Source: Porphyromonadaceae bacterium UBA4277 (lineage in GTDB: Bacteria; Bacteroidota; Bacteroidia; Bacteroidales; Muribaculaceae). From it: DNA of 64,000 nucleotides. Both the position numbers and the translations under genes were made by a program. Shown here in pieces: positions 1-11,223 of the stretch; within the stretch, counting starts at the first letter, position 1; every line of letters begins with the position of its first letter. The DNA lies in NCBI GenBank assembly GCA_002395965.1, contig DGVT01000121.1, positions 43,688 to 107,687 on the forward strand, read 5' to 3'. A model generated the notes under the pieces. That model did not search any database. It worked only from the letters and a program-made list of their open reading frames with translations, and was not told the origin of the DNA.

Positions 1-2008
<2,008 letters not shown>

Positions 2009-2107
2009 ATCGTATTGTTTTTATATTTTTTCTATGTTACATGGCCGTGAACCGGCCGGTGTGTGATAGCTGCTACTGCCGGCTTGTGCCGTGGCGTTAT
2101 CAACTTG

Positions 2108-2115
2108 CAAAGATA
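2108..2115 (-). promoter_or_regulatory. Promoter -7 element upstream of secA
   Basis: On the minus strand the bases read TATCTTTG, a perfect match to the Bacteroidetes -7 consensus TAnnTTTG, about 100 nt before the secA ATG. No clear -33 TTTG is seen at the expected 19-21 nt spacing. Confidence 0.5.
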
Positions 2116-2242
2116 CGAAAAAATTATGAATTACGAATTATGTATTACTATTTTCTATGAAATGCTCTGTCCGATATCATTAACATCGGTAATTCGTTAG
2201 TGTTCATGGCTAAGTGTCTTTCCGATTCTTTATGCTCGTTTG

Positions 2243-2692
2243 TCATGATTGTGCCGGAGCCTCATAGATGTCGCTGCGGAGCTGCTTGTAGGGCTCGATG
2301 AAGAACGTGCGCTCGTGCAGGTGCGGGTGCGGCACTTGCAGGGTGGGGGTGTGGATGGTGATGGGGTTGCCGTCGTTGTCGTCGATGGCCATGATGTCGA
2401 TATCTACCAGGCGGTCCACATAGTTGCCGGCGGCATCGCGATGGTCGGCACTGCCCAGTTGACGTTCTATGCGATGTATTTCGTCGAGCATGTCGTGAGG
2501 CTCTATCTCGCTGCTCAGGGCAAAGCCGATGTTAATAAATGAGTTGCTTGAGCTAAATCCCCATGGCTCACTCTCGATGGGGTCGCTCATGCTCCGAATG
2601 TAGCCCAGTAAACTCAGCTCGGACATTGCCCGTAATATATTCAGCAATTTGTGGCCGATGTTTGACCCGATGTTTAGGTAGTAAAGTAGCAT
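2243..2692 (-). CDS. folK: HPPK, 2-amino-4-hydroxy-6-hydroxymethyldihydropteridine diphosphokinase
   Basis: HPPK transfers pyrophosphate from ATP to 6-hydroxymethyl-7,8-dihydropterin, the step before dihydropteroate synthase in folate synthesis; it is cytosolic. The 149-residue protein has the N-terminal LNIGSNIG strand, the substrate-binding E.EPWGF segment near residue 42, and the metal-binding VDIDIM motif near residue 95, followed by VPHPHLHERTFF. Length and order fit the single-domain family. It lies between secA and infB on the same strand, with a terminator hairpin (2725-2761) separating it from infB upstream. Confidence 0.93.
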   Translation of the reverse strand: MLLYYLNIGSNIGHKLLNILRAMSELSLLGYIRSMSDPIESEPWGFSSSNSFINIGFALSSEIEPHDMLDEIHRIERQLGSADHRDAAGNYVDRLVDIDIMAIDDNDGNPITIHTPTLQVPHPHLHERTFFIEPYKQLRSDIYEAPAQS

Positions 2693-2724
2693 TATGAGTG
2701 TGTGCTGATTAAAGGTAAAAGAAT

Positions 2725-2761
2725 AAGGGCTAAGTGTCTGTGAATATTCAACTTAGCCCTT
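2725..2761 (-). terminator. Rho-independent terminator after infB
   Basis: An 11-bp perfect stem (AAGGGCTAAGT at 2725-2735 with ACTTAGCCCTT at 2751-2761) follows the infB stop on the minus strand. A T-rich tract TTATTCTTTT follows on that strand, so it probably ends the rimP-nusA-infB transcript before folK. Confidence 0.75.
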
Positions 2762-2784
2762 GACTCTATTGTAACTTGTTTTTA

Positions 2785-5712
2785 TTATAGGCTCTTGTGT
2801 ACTTCGATTTCCTCGAAGGCCTCGATCACGTCGTGCTCCTGGATGTCGTTATAGCTCTGGATCGAGAAGCCGCAGTCGAAGCCGCTGGCCACTTCCTTAA
2901 CGTCGTCTTTGAAGCGCTTGAGCGAAGCCAAATTGCCGGTGTAGATCACGATGCCGTCGCGAATGACGCGCACCTTGCACTGGCGCTTGATCTTGCCCTC
3001 GGTGACCATGGCTCCGGCAATGGTACCCACCTTGCTGATGTGATACACTTGTCGCACCTCGGCCATGCCGCTCACCTCTTCCTTGACGTCGGGCGAGAGC
3101 ATACCTTCCATAGCGCTCTTCACCTCCTCGATGCAGTCGTAGATAATCGAGTAGATGCGGATATCCACTCCCTCCTGTGCAGCCAGGCGCTTGGCATCGG
3201 CACTGGGTCGCACCTGGAAGCCGATGATGTAGGCATCGCTGGCGGCAGCCAGTGTGACGTCGCTCTCGGTGATGGCACCCACTGCCTTGTGGATGACATT
3301 GACCTGCACCTCGGGCGTGGAGAGCTTGATGAGCGAGTCGCTCAGTGCCTCGATAGAGCCATCCACGTCGCCCTTTACAATCACGTTCAGCTCGTGGAAG
3401 TCGCCCAGGGCCTTGCGGCGGCCGATGTCCTCGAGGGTGAGGCGCTTCTGCGTGCGCAGACCGAGCTCGCGCTGCAGCTGCTCGCGCTTGTTGGCTATCT
3501 GGCGGGCTTCCTGGTCGGTGTCCATCACGTTGAACTTGTCGCCTGCCGTGGGGGCACCGTTGAGGCCTAAGATGAGTGCGGGCATCGACGGCCCGGCCTC
3601 CTTGATGCGCTCGTTGCGCTCGTTGAACATGGCTTTCACCTTGCCGTAGTGTGTGCCGGCCAGCACGATGTCGCCCACGTGCAGTGTGCCGCCATCGACG
3701 AGCACCGTGGCAATGTAGCCGCGACCCTTGTCGAGCGACGACTCGATGATCGATCCGGTGGCTTTGCGATGGGGGTTGGCTTTCAGGTCGAGCATGTCGG
3801 CCTCAAGAAGCACCTTGTCAAGGAGCTCGAATATGCCGTCGCCTTTCTTGGCCGAGATGTCTTGACTCTGATATTTGCCGCCCCATTCTTCAACCAGATA
3901 GTTGCGGTTGGCCAGCTCTTCCTTGATTTTGTCGGGGTTGGCGCCGGGCTTGTCTATCTTGTTGATGGCGAAGATGATGGGCACGCCGGCAGCCGAGGCA
4001 TGGCTCAGGGCCTCTTCGGTCTGCGGCATGACGTTGTCGTCGGCCGCCACGATGACGATGACGATGTCGGTAACCTTGGCACCGCGGGCGCGCATTGCGG
4101 TGAATGCGGCGTGGCCGGGGGTGTCGAGGAAGGTGATGCGGCGTCCGTTTTTCAGCTTCACCGTGTAGGCACCAATGTGCTGTGTGATGCCGCCGGCTTC
4201 ACCGGCTATGACGTTGGTGTTGCGTATGTAGTCGAGCAGCGATGTCTTGCCGTGATCGACGTGTCCCATGACGGTCACCACCGGTGGACGCTCCTCGAGG
4301 TCTTCGGGGTTGTCAACCTCGTCGTGAATGGCTTCGGTGACTTCGGCGCTGGCATATTCGGTCTTGAAACCGAATTCTTCGGCCACAATGTTGATGGTCT
4401 CGGCGTCGAGGCGCATGTTGATGGATACCATCACTCCCAGACTCATGCAAGTGCCAATCACTTTGTTCACGGGGATGTCCATCATGGCTGCAAGGTCGTT
4501 GGCTGTGACAAACTCGGTGAGCTTGAGCACCTTCTTTTCGGCTGCTGCCTGTGCTGCCACTTCGCGCTCTTCTTCGCGCACGGCGTCGCGCTTCTCACGG
4601 CGCCACTTGGCGGCTTTCTTCGGAGTCTTGGTGGTGAGACGAGCCAGCGTCTCCTTTACCTGGCGCTGAACGTCCTCCTCGCTCACTTCGGGCTTGAACG
4701 GACGCTTGCTCTTTTTCTCCTTGCGCTTGCCGGAGCCTTGGTCGGCATTTGCCGGCTTGCCTTTCTGGCCGCCGGGCTGGTTGGCTTGTGCTGCCGTGCT
4801 GATGTCAACCTTCTCCTTGCCTATACGCTTGCGCTTTTTGCGTGACGAGGCCTCGCCCTGAGCCTTGGAGATGCGCTCGTTGCGCTTTTCTTCCTTGGTC
4901 TTTTTCTTGGGGCGTGTCGATTGGTTGATAGCATCGAGGTCGATTTTCCCAATCACCTTAGGCTTGGTTGTGAGCTCTGGCTTTCCAAGTGTGAATACCT
5001 CGGGCTCGTTGGCCTCGGGCTTCTCCTGTGAGTCAACAGTCTCGGCCTGTGGCTTGATTTCCTCTTTTTGGGGTTGCGTGGGTGGCGCCGGCTGCTCCTG
5101 CTGAGGCTCAGGTTTGACCGTGGCGGGCTTAGTGGGCTCGGGCTTCTGTTCGGGAACAGTGGCAACGGCGGCAGGAGCCTCAGGCTCGGCCTTCGTCTCG
5201 ACTTTGGGCTCGGCCTTTGGCTCGGCTTTGGTAGGCTCTTGAGCAGGAGCTGGCTGCTCGGCCACTTGTGCCTGCACTTCTTCCACGGGCTTGGGCTGAG
5301 CTTCTTCTGCCGGCTGCTCCTGAGGCTTGGCCTCGGGCTTTATGGCTTCGGGTTGAGCGACTTCCTTAACGGGCTCGGCATCGGCGGGAGCTTTCTTTTC
5401 GGGCTCGGCAACGATGGGCTTGCCAGTGGCAAGGTCGATTTTTCCAACCAATTTAGGCTTCTGGCCGGGAATGACGGTCTTGATCTCCTCGACGCGTTTC
5501 TTCTCGGTCTTGCGCTCGTTGGAGAGTGTCTCCGACTTCTGCTTTTGCAGCTTGTCGGGGCTGAATTCCTTAATTAGCATTTCATAGACATCGTTCTGAA
5601 CCCGAGCGTTAACGCTCTGATCCACTTCGATACCCTTCTTACGCAGGAAGTCTTCCAGAGTCTGTCTTCCCACATTCAACTCTTTGATGATTTTGGAAAT
5701 CTTTATTGGCAT
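2785..5712 (-). CDS. infB: Translation initiation factor IF-2
   Basis: IF-2 is the GTPase that brings initiator fMet-tRNA to the 30S subunit and promotes subunit joining. At 975 residues it has an N-terminal IF2_N-like domain (about 1-55), a long charged linker rich in P, A, E, K and Q (about 60-390), a second N-terminal domain (about 396-450), and the G domain with GHVDHGKT near 483-490, DTPGHAAFT and NKIDKPGAN, then domains II-IV. The long low-complexity linker is typical of Bacteroidetes IF-2. It is the last gene of the rimP-nusA-infB operon. Confidence 0.97.
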   Translation of the reverse strand: MPIKISKIIKELNVGRQTLEDFLRKKGIEVDQSVNARVQNDVYEMLIKEFSPDKLQKQKSETLSNERKTEKKRVEEIKTVIPGQKPKLVGKIDLATGKPIVAEPEKKAPADAEPVKEVAQPEAIKPEAKPQEQPAEEAQPKPVEEVQAQVAEQPAPAQEPTKAEPKAEPKVETKAEPEAPAAVATVPEQKPEPTKPATVKPEPQQEQPAPPTQPQKEEIKPQAETVDSQEKPEANEPEVFTLGKPELTTKPKVIGKIDLDAINQSTRPKKKTKEEKRNERISKAQGEASSRKKRKRIGKEKVDISTAAQANQPGGQKGKPANADQGSGKRKEKKSKRPFKPEVSEEDVQRQVKETLARLTTKTPKKAAKWRREKRDAVREEEREVAAQAAAEKKVLKLTEFVTANDLAAMMDIPVNKVIGTCMSLGVMVSINMRLDAETINIVAEEFGFKTEYASAEVTEAIHDEVDNPEDLEERPPVVTVMGHVDHGKTSLLDYIRNTNVIAGEAGGITQHIGAYTVKLKNGRRITFLDTPGHAAFTAMRARGAKVTDIVIVIVAADDNVMPQTEEALSHASAAGVPIIFAINKIDKPGANPDKIKEELANRNYLVEEWGGKYQSQDISAKKGDGIFELLDKVLLEADMLDLKANPHRKATGSIIESSLDKGRGYIATVLVDGGTLHVGDIVLAGTHYGKVKAMFNERNERIKEAGPSMPALILGLNGAPTAGDKFNVMDTDQEARQIANKREQLQRELGLRTQKRLTLEDIGRRKALGDFHELNVIVKGDVDGSIEALSDSLIKLSTPEVQVNVIHKAVGAITESDVTLAAASDAYIIGFQVRPSADAKRLAAQEGVDIRIYSIIYDCIEEVKSAMEGMLSPDVKEEVSGMAEVRQVYHISKVGTIAGAMVTEGKIKRQCKVRVIRDGIVIYTGNLASLKRFKDDVKEVASGFDCGFSIQSYNDIQEHDVIEAFEEIEVHKSL

Positions 5713-5844
5713 ATTGTATTTTTGTAACTCTCAGTAATATAAACACGGTCGGCATTGAACTCGCATCGATGCTCAGGCATCGTCGGAAACTCATGCTGTG
5801 GTGGCGCTGTGGCTCATGCAGCATGATGTGGCGCTCATGTGACG

Positions 5845-7101
5845 TTAACTTTCAAACTCGGCGCGCAGCACTTCGAGAACGTTATCGACGGTGTCTTCTT
5901 CAAGGTCGGCTTTCTCGATAATCTCGGCCCGCGGCATCTTGAGCACGGCCTTGGCAGTGGCGCATCCCAGGTTCTTGAGTGCCTCGATGACCCACTCGTC
6001 GATTTCGTCTTTGAACTCGTCGAGGTAGATGTCTTCTTCGGCTTCGCCGTCAAGGTCGCGATACACGTCGATGTCATATTGTGTCAGCATCGATGCCAGG
6101 CGTATGTTCAAGCCTCCCTTACCAATGGCTAATGACACTTCTTCGGGCTTGAGGAATACCTCGGCGTGCTTTGACTCTTCGTCGAGGCGGATCGAGGTGA
6201 TCTTTGCCGGACTCAGTGCACGCTGTATGAGCAACTGCGGATTGGAGGTGTAGGGTATGACGTCGATGTTCTCGTTGCGCAGCTCGCGCACGATGCCATG
6301 AATGCGGGCTCCCTTCACGCCCACGCAGGCTCCCACGGGGTCGATGCGGTCGTCATAGCTCTCGACGGCAATCTTGGCACGCTCGCCCGGCACGCGGGCC
6401 ACGGCACGAATCACGATCAGGCCGTCGTGGATTTCGGGCACCTCAAGCTCAAACAGGCGGCGCAGGAACACGTCGCTCGTGCGCGACACGGTGATCTTGG
6501 GGTTGTTGTTCTTGTTGTCCACGTTGTGGATTACCGCACGCACGCTGTCGCCCTTGCGGTAGATGTCGGTGGGTATCTGCTGGTCTTTGGGCAGCAGCAG
6601 CTCGTTCTTCTCGTCGTCGAGAAGCAGAACCTCGCGCTTCCATACCTGATACACCTCACCGCTAACCAGCTCGCCTTCAAGCTCCTTGAACTTGTTATAG
6701 ACTGCATCCTTCTGCAGGTCGAGAATCTTGCTGGCAAGTGTCTGGCGAAGGTTGAGGATTGCGCGGCGTCCAAACTTGGTGAAGTCGATCTTGCGGGTGT
6801 GCTCTTCGCCCACTTCGCAGTCGGGGTCTTCATCGGCGCGTGCATCGCTCAGCCCGATTTCCTTGTTGGGATTTTCCACTTCGCCGTCGGGCACCACTTC
6901 AAGGTTCTGGTAGATTTCGCAGTCACCCTTGTCGGGGTTGACAATCACGTCGAAGTTGTCGTCGTTGCCAAACATCTTGGCCAGCACGCTGCGGAACGAC
7001 TCCTCCAGCACGCTGATCAACGTAATTTTGTCAATGTTCTTAAGCTCTTTGAACTCCGAAAATTGGTCGGCCATATTGACCGCTTCTTGTCTCTTAGCCA
7101 T
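5845..7101 (-). CDS. nusA: Transcription termination/antitermination factor NusA
   Basis: NusA binds RNA polymerase and nascent RNA and modulates pausing, termination and antitermination. The 418-residue protein has the N-terminal RNAP-binding domain (about 1-130), an S1 domain (GDSVRAVIHNVDNKNN region, about 140-200), and two KH domains, the first with DPVGACVGVKGARIHGIVRE and the second with SLAIGKGGLNIRLA. The C-terminus is one short acidic helical repeat, as usual outside gammaproteobacteria. Only 9 nt separate its ATG from the rimP stop, consistent with co-transcription. A second in-frame Met ten codons in is possible but less likely. Confidence 0.96.
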   Translation of the reverse strand: MAKRQEAVNMADQFSEFKELKNIDKITLISVLEESFRSVLAKMFGNDDNFDVIVNPDKGDCEIYQNLEVVPDGEVENPNKEIGLSDARADEDPDCEVGEEHTRKIDFTKFGRRAILNLRQTLASKILDLQKDAVYNKFKELEGELVSGEVYQVWKREVLLLDDEKNELLLPKDQQIPTDIYRKGDSVRAVIHNVDNKNNNPKITVSRTSDVFLRRLFELEVPEIHDGLIVIRAVARVPGERAKIAVESYDDRIDPVGACVGVKGARIHGIVRELRNENIDVIPYTSNPQLLIQRALSPAKITSIRLDEESKHAEVFLKPEEVSLAIGKGGLNIRLASMLTQYDIDVYRDLDGEAEEDIYLDEFKDEIDEWVIEALKNLGCATAKAVLKMPRAEIIEKADLEEDTVDNVLEVLRAEFES

Positions 7102-7110
7102 GATGGTATG

Positions 7111-7575
7111 TTAAAATTTTATTATGCATTTTGTTTGTTTCACCTCGTCGTAACGCATTGTTGTGGCTACATCGACCAGCTCGGGGCGCTTTTTGCCTTC
7201 TACTTTCATCTTAGTAGGGGTGATGATGGTGAATGTTTCGTCGCCGGCTTCGCTGAGGGTGCCCTTGAGCTTGCGGCCATCGCTTGTGAGAACTTCCACT
7301 TCCTGCCCGAGGTTCTTGTCATATTGTTTGCGCACTATCAGCGGTGAGCTGATGCCATAGCTGCCCACCGTGAGCTCATAGTCTTCGGCGTCTTGGTCAA
7401 AAGCCTCGTGCACGGCTCTGTCGATGCGCACGCAGTCGTCAATAGAGATGTCGCCCATGCTGTCGATGGCCACGTCTATCACATTGCCGGCACCGATGGT
7501 CACCTCCACCAAGAAGAGGTCGGTGCCCTCAAGCGCGTCGTTAACTACCTGTGTAAGTTCTTTCTTGTCAATCAT
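7111..7575 (-). CDS. rimP: Ribosome maturation factor RimP
   Basis: RimP assists assembly of the 30S subunit 3' domain. I start the gene at the internal ATG (7573-7575, MIDKKELTQVVNDALEGTD), giving 154 residues; a longer frame reaching 7629 adds 18 residues unlike the family. Family features are the N-terminal VEVTIG...VIDVAIDS strands, the DDCVRIDRAVHEAFD helix and the YELTVGSYGISSPL segment. It is the first gene of the conserved rimP-nusA-infB operon, with a strong promoter at 7681-7712. Confidence 0.93.
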   Translation of the reverse strand: MIDKKELTQVVNDALEGTDLFLVEVTIGAGNVIDVAIDSMGDISIDDCVRIDRAVHEAFDQDAEDYELTVGSYGISSPLIVRKQYDKNLGQEVEVLTSDGRKLKGTLSEAGDETFTIITPTKMKVEGKKRPELVDVATTMRYDEVKQTKCIIKF

Positions 7576-7680
7576 TCTGTTAATCTTTTGGTGGCTACCT
7601 TGCTCAAAATCAGGGCGCAACCCAATCATGTTTTATAATAAAAACGAGGAAGCTCATAGCCCCCTCTCACGAATGCTTTG

Positions 7681-7712
7681 CAAAATTACTGCTTTTTAAT
7701 AATATGTACAAC
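7681..7712 (-). promoter_or_regulatory. Promoter of rimP-nusA-infB operon
   Basis: On the minus strand a -33 GTTG is followed after exactly 20 nt by TAATTTTG, matching the Bacteroidetes consensus TTTG-N19-21-TAnnTTTG. It lies about 105 nt before the rimP ATG. Confidence 0.7.
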
Positions 7713-8072
7713 CTGCGGCGTGACAAAGCTCGGCCAAAACGGCAGAAATGAGCAATATTTAAGAAAGTTTAACCATTGCCGATTGGCGAGAAGGGGGACC
7801 CTTCGGACTCTTCCGACTTTTCTGACTCTTCGGGCGCAATAATTTATGCTGTGTGTCACTTTCGTTTAACCGATGAGCGGAAAGAAGCTATAATTATTCA
7901 CTATTCAGCTAAGAATGTCAATGCTGAAGTTGACATTATTTTTATTGAACTTGGGCTGTTGTTCTATATTGTGGTTGCGATATTATTGATGTTTGTCTAT
8001 AAATAGCCGGTGCTGCAAACTCTGGCTCAGTGGGCAAAACGCATGTGCGCTTGTGGCATGGCACTTCCAGAG
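7713..8072. other. Intergenic stretch between divergent rimP and tsaE
   Basis: About 360 bases without a convincing gene. It contains a short imperfect repeat of GACTCTTC-like units around 7800-7835. An open frame at 7776-8006 exists but has low-complexity start and no recognisable domain, so I do not call it. Confidence 0.5.
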
Positions 8073-8104
8073 GTTGCACACTTGCAATAAATTTTGTAAT
8101 TTCG
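8073..8104 (+). promoter_or_regulatory. Promoter of the tsaE operon
   Basis: GTTG at 8073-8076, a 20-nt spacer, then TAATTTCG at 8097-8104, one mismatch from TAnnTTTG. It lies 48 nt before the chosen tsaE ATG, supporting that start over an upstream one that would overlap the promoter. Confidence 0.6.
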
Positions 8105-8152
8105 CGTTCTGAATCTAACGACATTACATTACTTATTAAAAATCAAGATATT

Positions 8153-8596
8153 ATGAGCAGAACAATAGAGTTTCAGATTCCCTCGCTCGAGGCGCTGCCG
8201 CAGGTGGCTCACGATTTCATGGCCGAGATGGGCGACTACACCGTCTTTGCCTTCTACGGGCCGATGGGAGCCGGCAAGACCACGTTTATCAACGAGCTGT
8301 GCCGCCAGTTGGGCGTGGAGAGTGACGTTACCAACTCGCCGTCGTTTGCTATCATCAACGAGTATCGCAGCGACACTACCGCCGAGCTCATCTATCACTT
8401 CGATTGCTATCGCCTTGAAAACGAGGCCGAGGCCGAAGACCTCGGGGCCGAAGACTACTTCGACTGTGGCGCGGTGTGCCTGATTGAGTGGCCCGAGCGC
8501 ATCGAGAACCTGCTCCCCGACGACACCGTGCGTGTGGATCTGAGCGTGAATGAGGCCGACGACAGCCGCCTGATGCGTGTCACATTCCGTGAATAA
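8153..8596 (+). CDS. tsaE: tRNA threonylcarbamoyladenosine biosynthesis ATPase TsaE
   Basis: TsaE is the P-loop ATPase that works with TsaB and TsaD to install t6A at position 37 of ANN-decoding tRNAs. From ATG 8153 the protein is 147 residues: Walker [11 protein letters not shown] near residue 38, FDCYRL and the EWPERI segment typical of the family. The longer frame starting at 8030 would place the start inside the promoter. First gene of a compact run with the biotin ligase, LOG protein and adenosyltransferase, where stops and starts overlap. Confidence 0.94.
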   Translation: MSRTIEFQIPSLEALPQVAHDFMAEMGDYTVFAFYGPMGAGKTTFINELCRQLGVESDVTNSPSFAIINEYRSDTTAELIYHFDCYRLENEAEAEDLGAEDYFDCGAVCLIEWPERIENLLPDDTVRVDLSVNEADDSRLMRVTFRE

Positions 8597-8609
8597 CAAG
8601 CCTGCTGTT

Positions 8610-9383
8610 ATGCCTCGATACATATTGGTAAAAGAAACGGCATCGACCAACACCTACCTCAAGACCTTGGCCGATACATTGCCCGGTGGTACGGTGATCT
8701 ATACCCACCGGCAGACGGCAGGCCGCGGCCAGAAAGGTAACTCGTGGGAGGCCGAGCCGGGCAAGAACCTCACTTTCTCGATGCTGCTAAAGCGTCCGGC
8801 TGTGGCAGTGCGCGATCAGTTTGTCATCAGCGAGGCAGTGTCGCTTGCCATTGTGGATGCGGTGCGTGAAGCTCTTGCCGATGCCGATGCGGCTAAGCAA
8901 ATAGCGGTGAAATGGCCCAACGACATCTATTGCGGCGACCGCAAGCTGTGCGGCCTGCTCATCGAGAACTCGCTCGACGACCACGGCATTGCCCATAGCG
9001 TGGTGGGAGTGGGGTTGAACGTCAATCAGTCAGCCTTTGTGAGCGATGCGCCCAATCCGGTGTCAATGTGTCAGGTGGCGGGCCATGAGTTTGAGCTGGA
9101 AACGCTGTTGCACGACGTGTGTGAGCGCATCGAGCAGTATTGTGCACAGGGAGCTATGCCTCAAGGCCGAAGGCTCCTTCATGAGCAATATCTCGCGGCA
9201 CTGTATCGCAACGACGGCCGCCCGCACAGCTTTGTGCTGCCCGATGGCACACAATTTGCAGCTATAATCCACGACGTGGCGCCCGACGGGATGCTCATCT
9301 TGCGCACACCCGGGGGTGATGACGAGTTTCATAGCTACGCCTTCAAGCAGGTGCAGCATGTGATAAACGAAGTGATACTATGA
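8610..9383 (+). CDS. birA: Biotin--[acetyl-CoA-carboxylase] ligase
   Basis: This enzyme activates biotin with ATP and attaches it to a lysine of carboxylase carrier domains. The protein (257 residues from ATG 8610) carries the family marks TASTNTYLK, the biotinyl-AMP loop GRGQKGNSWEAEPGKN, KWPNDIYCGDRKLCGLLIE, and VVGVGLNVNQ. It lacks the N-terminal helix-turn-helix of E. coli BirA, so it is the monofunctional type and should not act as a repressor. The open frame extends upstream to a GTG at 8577 inside tsaE, which I reject. Its stop overlaps the next gene as ATGA. Confidence 0.93.
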   Translation: MPRYILVKETASTNTYLKTLADTLPGGTVIYTHRQTAGRGQKGNSWEAEPGKNLTFSMLLKRPAVAVRDQFVISEAVSLAIVDAVREALADADAAKQIAVKWPNDIYCGDRKLCGLLIENSLDDHGIAHSVVGVGLNVNQSAFVSDAPNPVSMCQVAGHEFELETLLHDVCERIEQYCAQGAMPQGRRLLHEQYLAALYRNDGRPHSFVLPDGTQFAAIIHDVAPDGMLILRTPGGDDEFHSYAFKQVQHVINEVIL

Positions 9384-9961
9384 ACATAGCAGTGTATTGC
9401 AGCAGCCGCCCTCACCTTGACCAGTCTTATCGCGACATGGCAAGTGCATTGGGGCACTGGATGGGCATTAACGGGCACACCTTAATCTATGGTGGCGTGA
9501 ATGCCGGGCTGATGCATGTCGTGGCCAAGGCGGCTCACGAGAGCGGCTCGCAAGTGGTGGGTGTGGTGACACGCAACTTTGCCTCGATGGCCGACCGCCT
9601 GTGCGACCGACTCTTCGTTACCGACAACCTTAACGAGCGCAAGGCTCGCATGTGTCTCATCAGCGACCTGCATGTGGTGCTCCCCGGCGGAGTGGGAACA
9701 ATCGACGAGTGGATCTCGGCACTGTCGCAAATGGTGGTCGATAAGCGTGAAGGCACGGGCATCGTGGTTGTCAATGCCGATGGCATGTACGACAGCCTGC
9801 TGTTACAGCTCAGCCAGCTTGCCGGCTCGCGATTTGCCGGCGACAGGCATATGCAGCTCATGCAGGTGGTGAACTCCACACACGAGCTGCTCAACCTATT
9901 AGACGAATTATTATCATTGAATCCTATTGAAACCAAAAAGAACGACAACGATGAAAAGTAA
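9380..9961 (+). CDS. LOG family protein (TIGR00730-type nucleotide phosphoribohydrolase)
   Basis: The LOG family includes cytokinin-activating phosphoribohydrolases and bacterial homologues that cleave nucleoside 5'-monophosphates to base and ribose 5-phosphate. The 193-residue protein shows a Rossmann-like start MNIAVYCSS, LIYGGVNAGLMHVVA and the signature PGGVGTIDEW near residue 101. In most members this reads PGGxGTxxE; the Glu here is present two residues after Thr. It overlaps the stop of the biotin ligase by four bases and the next gene by eleven. The cellular substrate cannot be told from sequence. Confidence 0.88.
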   Translation: MNIAVYCSSRPHLDQSYRDMASALGHWMGINGHTLIYGGVNAGLMHVVAKAAHESGSQVVGVVTRNFASMADRLCDRLFVTDNLNERKARMCLISDLHVVLPGGVGTIDEWISALSQMVVDKREGTGIVVVNADGMYDSLLLQLSQLAGSRFAGDRHMQLMQVVNSTHELLNLLDELLSLNPIETKKNDNDEK

Positions 9962-10508
9962 AGTTTATACACTCACCGGCGACCAGGGCACGACGTCGCT
10001 CGTCGGCGGTAAGCGAGTGAGCAAAGATGACGTTAGGGTAGAAGCCTATGGCACCATCGATGAGCTGAATGCCAACATCGGTGTTTTGGCACATAACTCC
10101 AAGCTCGATGCCACCGGCATGACGGGTGTAATCAAGACGGTGATGAACAAGCTCTTCAACATAGGTGCATATCTCGCCACCGAGAACGCTCCCGACACAC
10201 CCGTCTATGGCCTGACGCAAGCCGACGTCGAACTGCTTGAAAAAAGCATCGACGAGATGGACGAGGAGTTGCCGCCCTTCCGTGGATTTGTCCTGCCCGG
10301 CGGTAGCCGCCTCAGCGCCCTGTGCGATGTGTGCCGCACCGTCACACGCCGGGCCGAGAGGCGTGTGATAACGCTTGCCGGCAAGGCCTACGTTGACCCC
10401 ATAGTGATGAAATATCTTAACAGACTGAGTGACTTTTTCTTCGTTTTAGCAAGGTTTAACAATATTCAGAACCAATTCGAAGAAAATTATTGGGATAAAG
10501 ATGCTTGA
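9951..10508 (+). CDS. Cob(I)yrinic acid a,c-diamide adenosyltransferase, PduO type
   Basis: PduO-type ATR transfers the adenosyl group of ATP to cob(I)alamin to make coenzyme B12. From ATG 9951 the 185-residue protein has the N-terminal YTLTGDQGTTSLVGGKRVSK ATP loop, the VEAYGTIDELNANIG motif and C-terminal LPGGSRLSALCDVCRTVTRRAERRV. An upstream frame start at 9927 lies inside the LOG gene. Bacteroidales usually salvage corrinoids for methylmalonyl-CoA mutase, and a possible corrinoid or iron ABC importer lies at 19.9-23.2 kb. Confidence 0.93.
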   Translation: MKSKVYTLTGDQGTTSLVGGKRVSKDDVRVEAYGTIDELNANIGVLAHNSKLDATGMTGVIKTVMNKLFNIGAYLATENAPDTPVYGLTQADVELLEKSIDEMDEELPPFRGFVLPGGSRLSALCDVCRTVTRRAERRVITLAGKAYVDPIVMKYLNRLSDFFFVLARFNNIQNQFEENYWDKDA

Positions 10509-10533
10509 AGTTGAAAATATTACATTACCTTTG
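10504..10533 (+). promoter_or_regulatory. Promoter of the DUF2795 gene
   Basis: TACCTTTG at 10526-10533 matches TAnnTTTG perfectly, with CTTG at 10504-10507 eighteen nt upstream as a probable -33. It lies 44 nt before the DUF2795 ATG, just after the adenosyltransferase stop. Confidence 0.6.
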
Positions 10534-10577
10534 CGCACTTTTTATTAAGAACAGAAAATCGTAAAATTGGGAAGACT

Positions 10578-10802
10578 ATGTATTGGACACTCGAATTAGC
10601 TACAAAACTTGAGGATGCACCATGGCCCGCAACTAAGGACGAACTCATTGACTATGCTGTGCGAAGTGGTGCACCACTGGAGGTGATTGAAAACCTGCAG
10701 GAAATTGAAGACGAAGGCGACACCTACGAGTCGATCGAAGATATCTGGGAGGATTACCCGCGCAACGACGAAGATTTCTTCTTCGACGAGGAAGAGTATT
10801 AG
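10578..10802 (+). CDS. DUF2795 family small acidic protein
   Basis: A 74-residue protein, beginning MYWTLELATKLEDAPWPATK and ending in a very acidic tail (DEDFFFDEEEY). The ATKDELIDYAVRSGAP...ENLQEIED pattern fits DUF2795, a short, widespread, functionally uncharacterised family that is highly conserved in Bacteroidales. It has its own promoter and a strong terminator. Its last 7 codons plus the following bases are copied exactly at 13643-13670, which suggests the 3' end served as an integration site. Confidence 0.85.
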   Translation: MYWTLELATKLEDAPWPATKDELIDYAVRSGAPLEVIENLQEIEDEGDTYESIEDIWEDYPRNDEDFFFDEEEY

Positions 10803-10809
10803 TAGGCTT
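10782..10809 (+). repeat. 28-bp direct repeat, left copy (att-like)
   Basis: This 28-bp stretch spans the last codons, stop and first bases after the DUF2795 gene. It is repeated without mismatch at 13643-13670, in the same orientation, 2.86 kb away, and the match ends abruptly on both sides. The pattern is that of attL/attR around an integrated element. Confidence 0.8.
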
Positions 10810-10831
10810 TATTTAGTCTAAAACATTTAAT

Positions 10832-10877
10832 ACCAGCGAGATAAGCAAAGATAATTTGTTTGTCTCGCTGGTGTTTT
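10832..10877 (+). terminator. Rho-independent terminator after DUF2795 gene
   Basis: Perfect 10-bp stem ACCAGCGAGA (10832-10841) with TCTCGCTGGT (10863-10872), followed by GTTTTTAT. Confidence 0.85.
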
Positions 10878-10987
10878 TATAGTCTTGATAAGCTGTTCCT
10901 TTACCAGAATCTTTTGCCTTCGAAGTTGCGAAATTAAAAGCTTTTTTTGACTCATTGAAGCCAATTTGATAAAAACTTTCGTAAAAT

Positions 10988-11116
10988 CAGCAGCACTATA
11001 CGCTGCCTGATGATGTGGAGCGTGACAAGATTTCTGCCAAGGTAGAGGACGGCATCCTGACCGTCACCATGCCGAAGACAGAACCGAAGCCGTTTTTATG
11101 TGGCGAAAGTTGCTGA
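10988..11116 (+). pseudogene. C-terminal fragment of an Hsp20/alpha-crystallin heat-shock gene
   Basis: In one frame the bases encode QQHYTLPDDVERDKISAKVE followed by DGILTVTMPKTEPKP, which is the C-terminal half of the alpha-crystallin domain of Bacteroidetes Hsp20 proteins (pattern Y.LP.DVD.DKI.A...DGVLTV..PK). An in-frame stop lies just upstream at 10982-10984 and no ATG or N-terminal part is present; the frame ends with TGA at 11114-11116 after a short abnormal tail. This is a relic of a small heat-shock gene, left inside the segment bounded by the 28-bp repeats. Confidence 0.75.
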
Positions 11117-11160
11117 AATGATTTTCTTTTGTGTCATTTGAGCAATTTTCGCCATTTATA

Positions 11161-11192
11161 TTTGCTGAAATGGATGCTTTTTACTATCTTTG
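11161..11192 (+). promoter_or_regulatory. Promoter of the AAA ATPase gene
   Basis: TTTG at 11161-11164, exactly 20 nt, then TATCTTTG at 11185-11192: a perfect match to the Bacteroidetes primary promoter. The ATPase ATG follows at 11224. Confidence 0.75.
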
Positions 11193-11223
11193 CAGCAGAT
11201 TTCAGTAAAGAATTGATTATAAT

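Noticed and set aside
2797..4845. Long plus-strand frames over infB
   Set aside because: They are antisense to the IF-2 gene and show its codon bias in mirror form; no recognisable protein.
7776..8006. 76-codon plus-strand frame in the rimP-tsaE gap
   Set aside because: Low-complexity start with SDSSDFSDSS and no domain, promoter or conservation visible.
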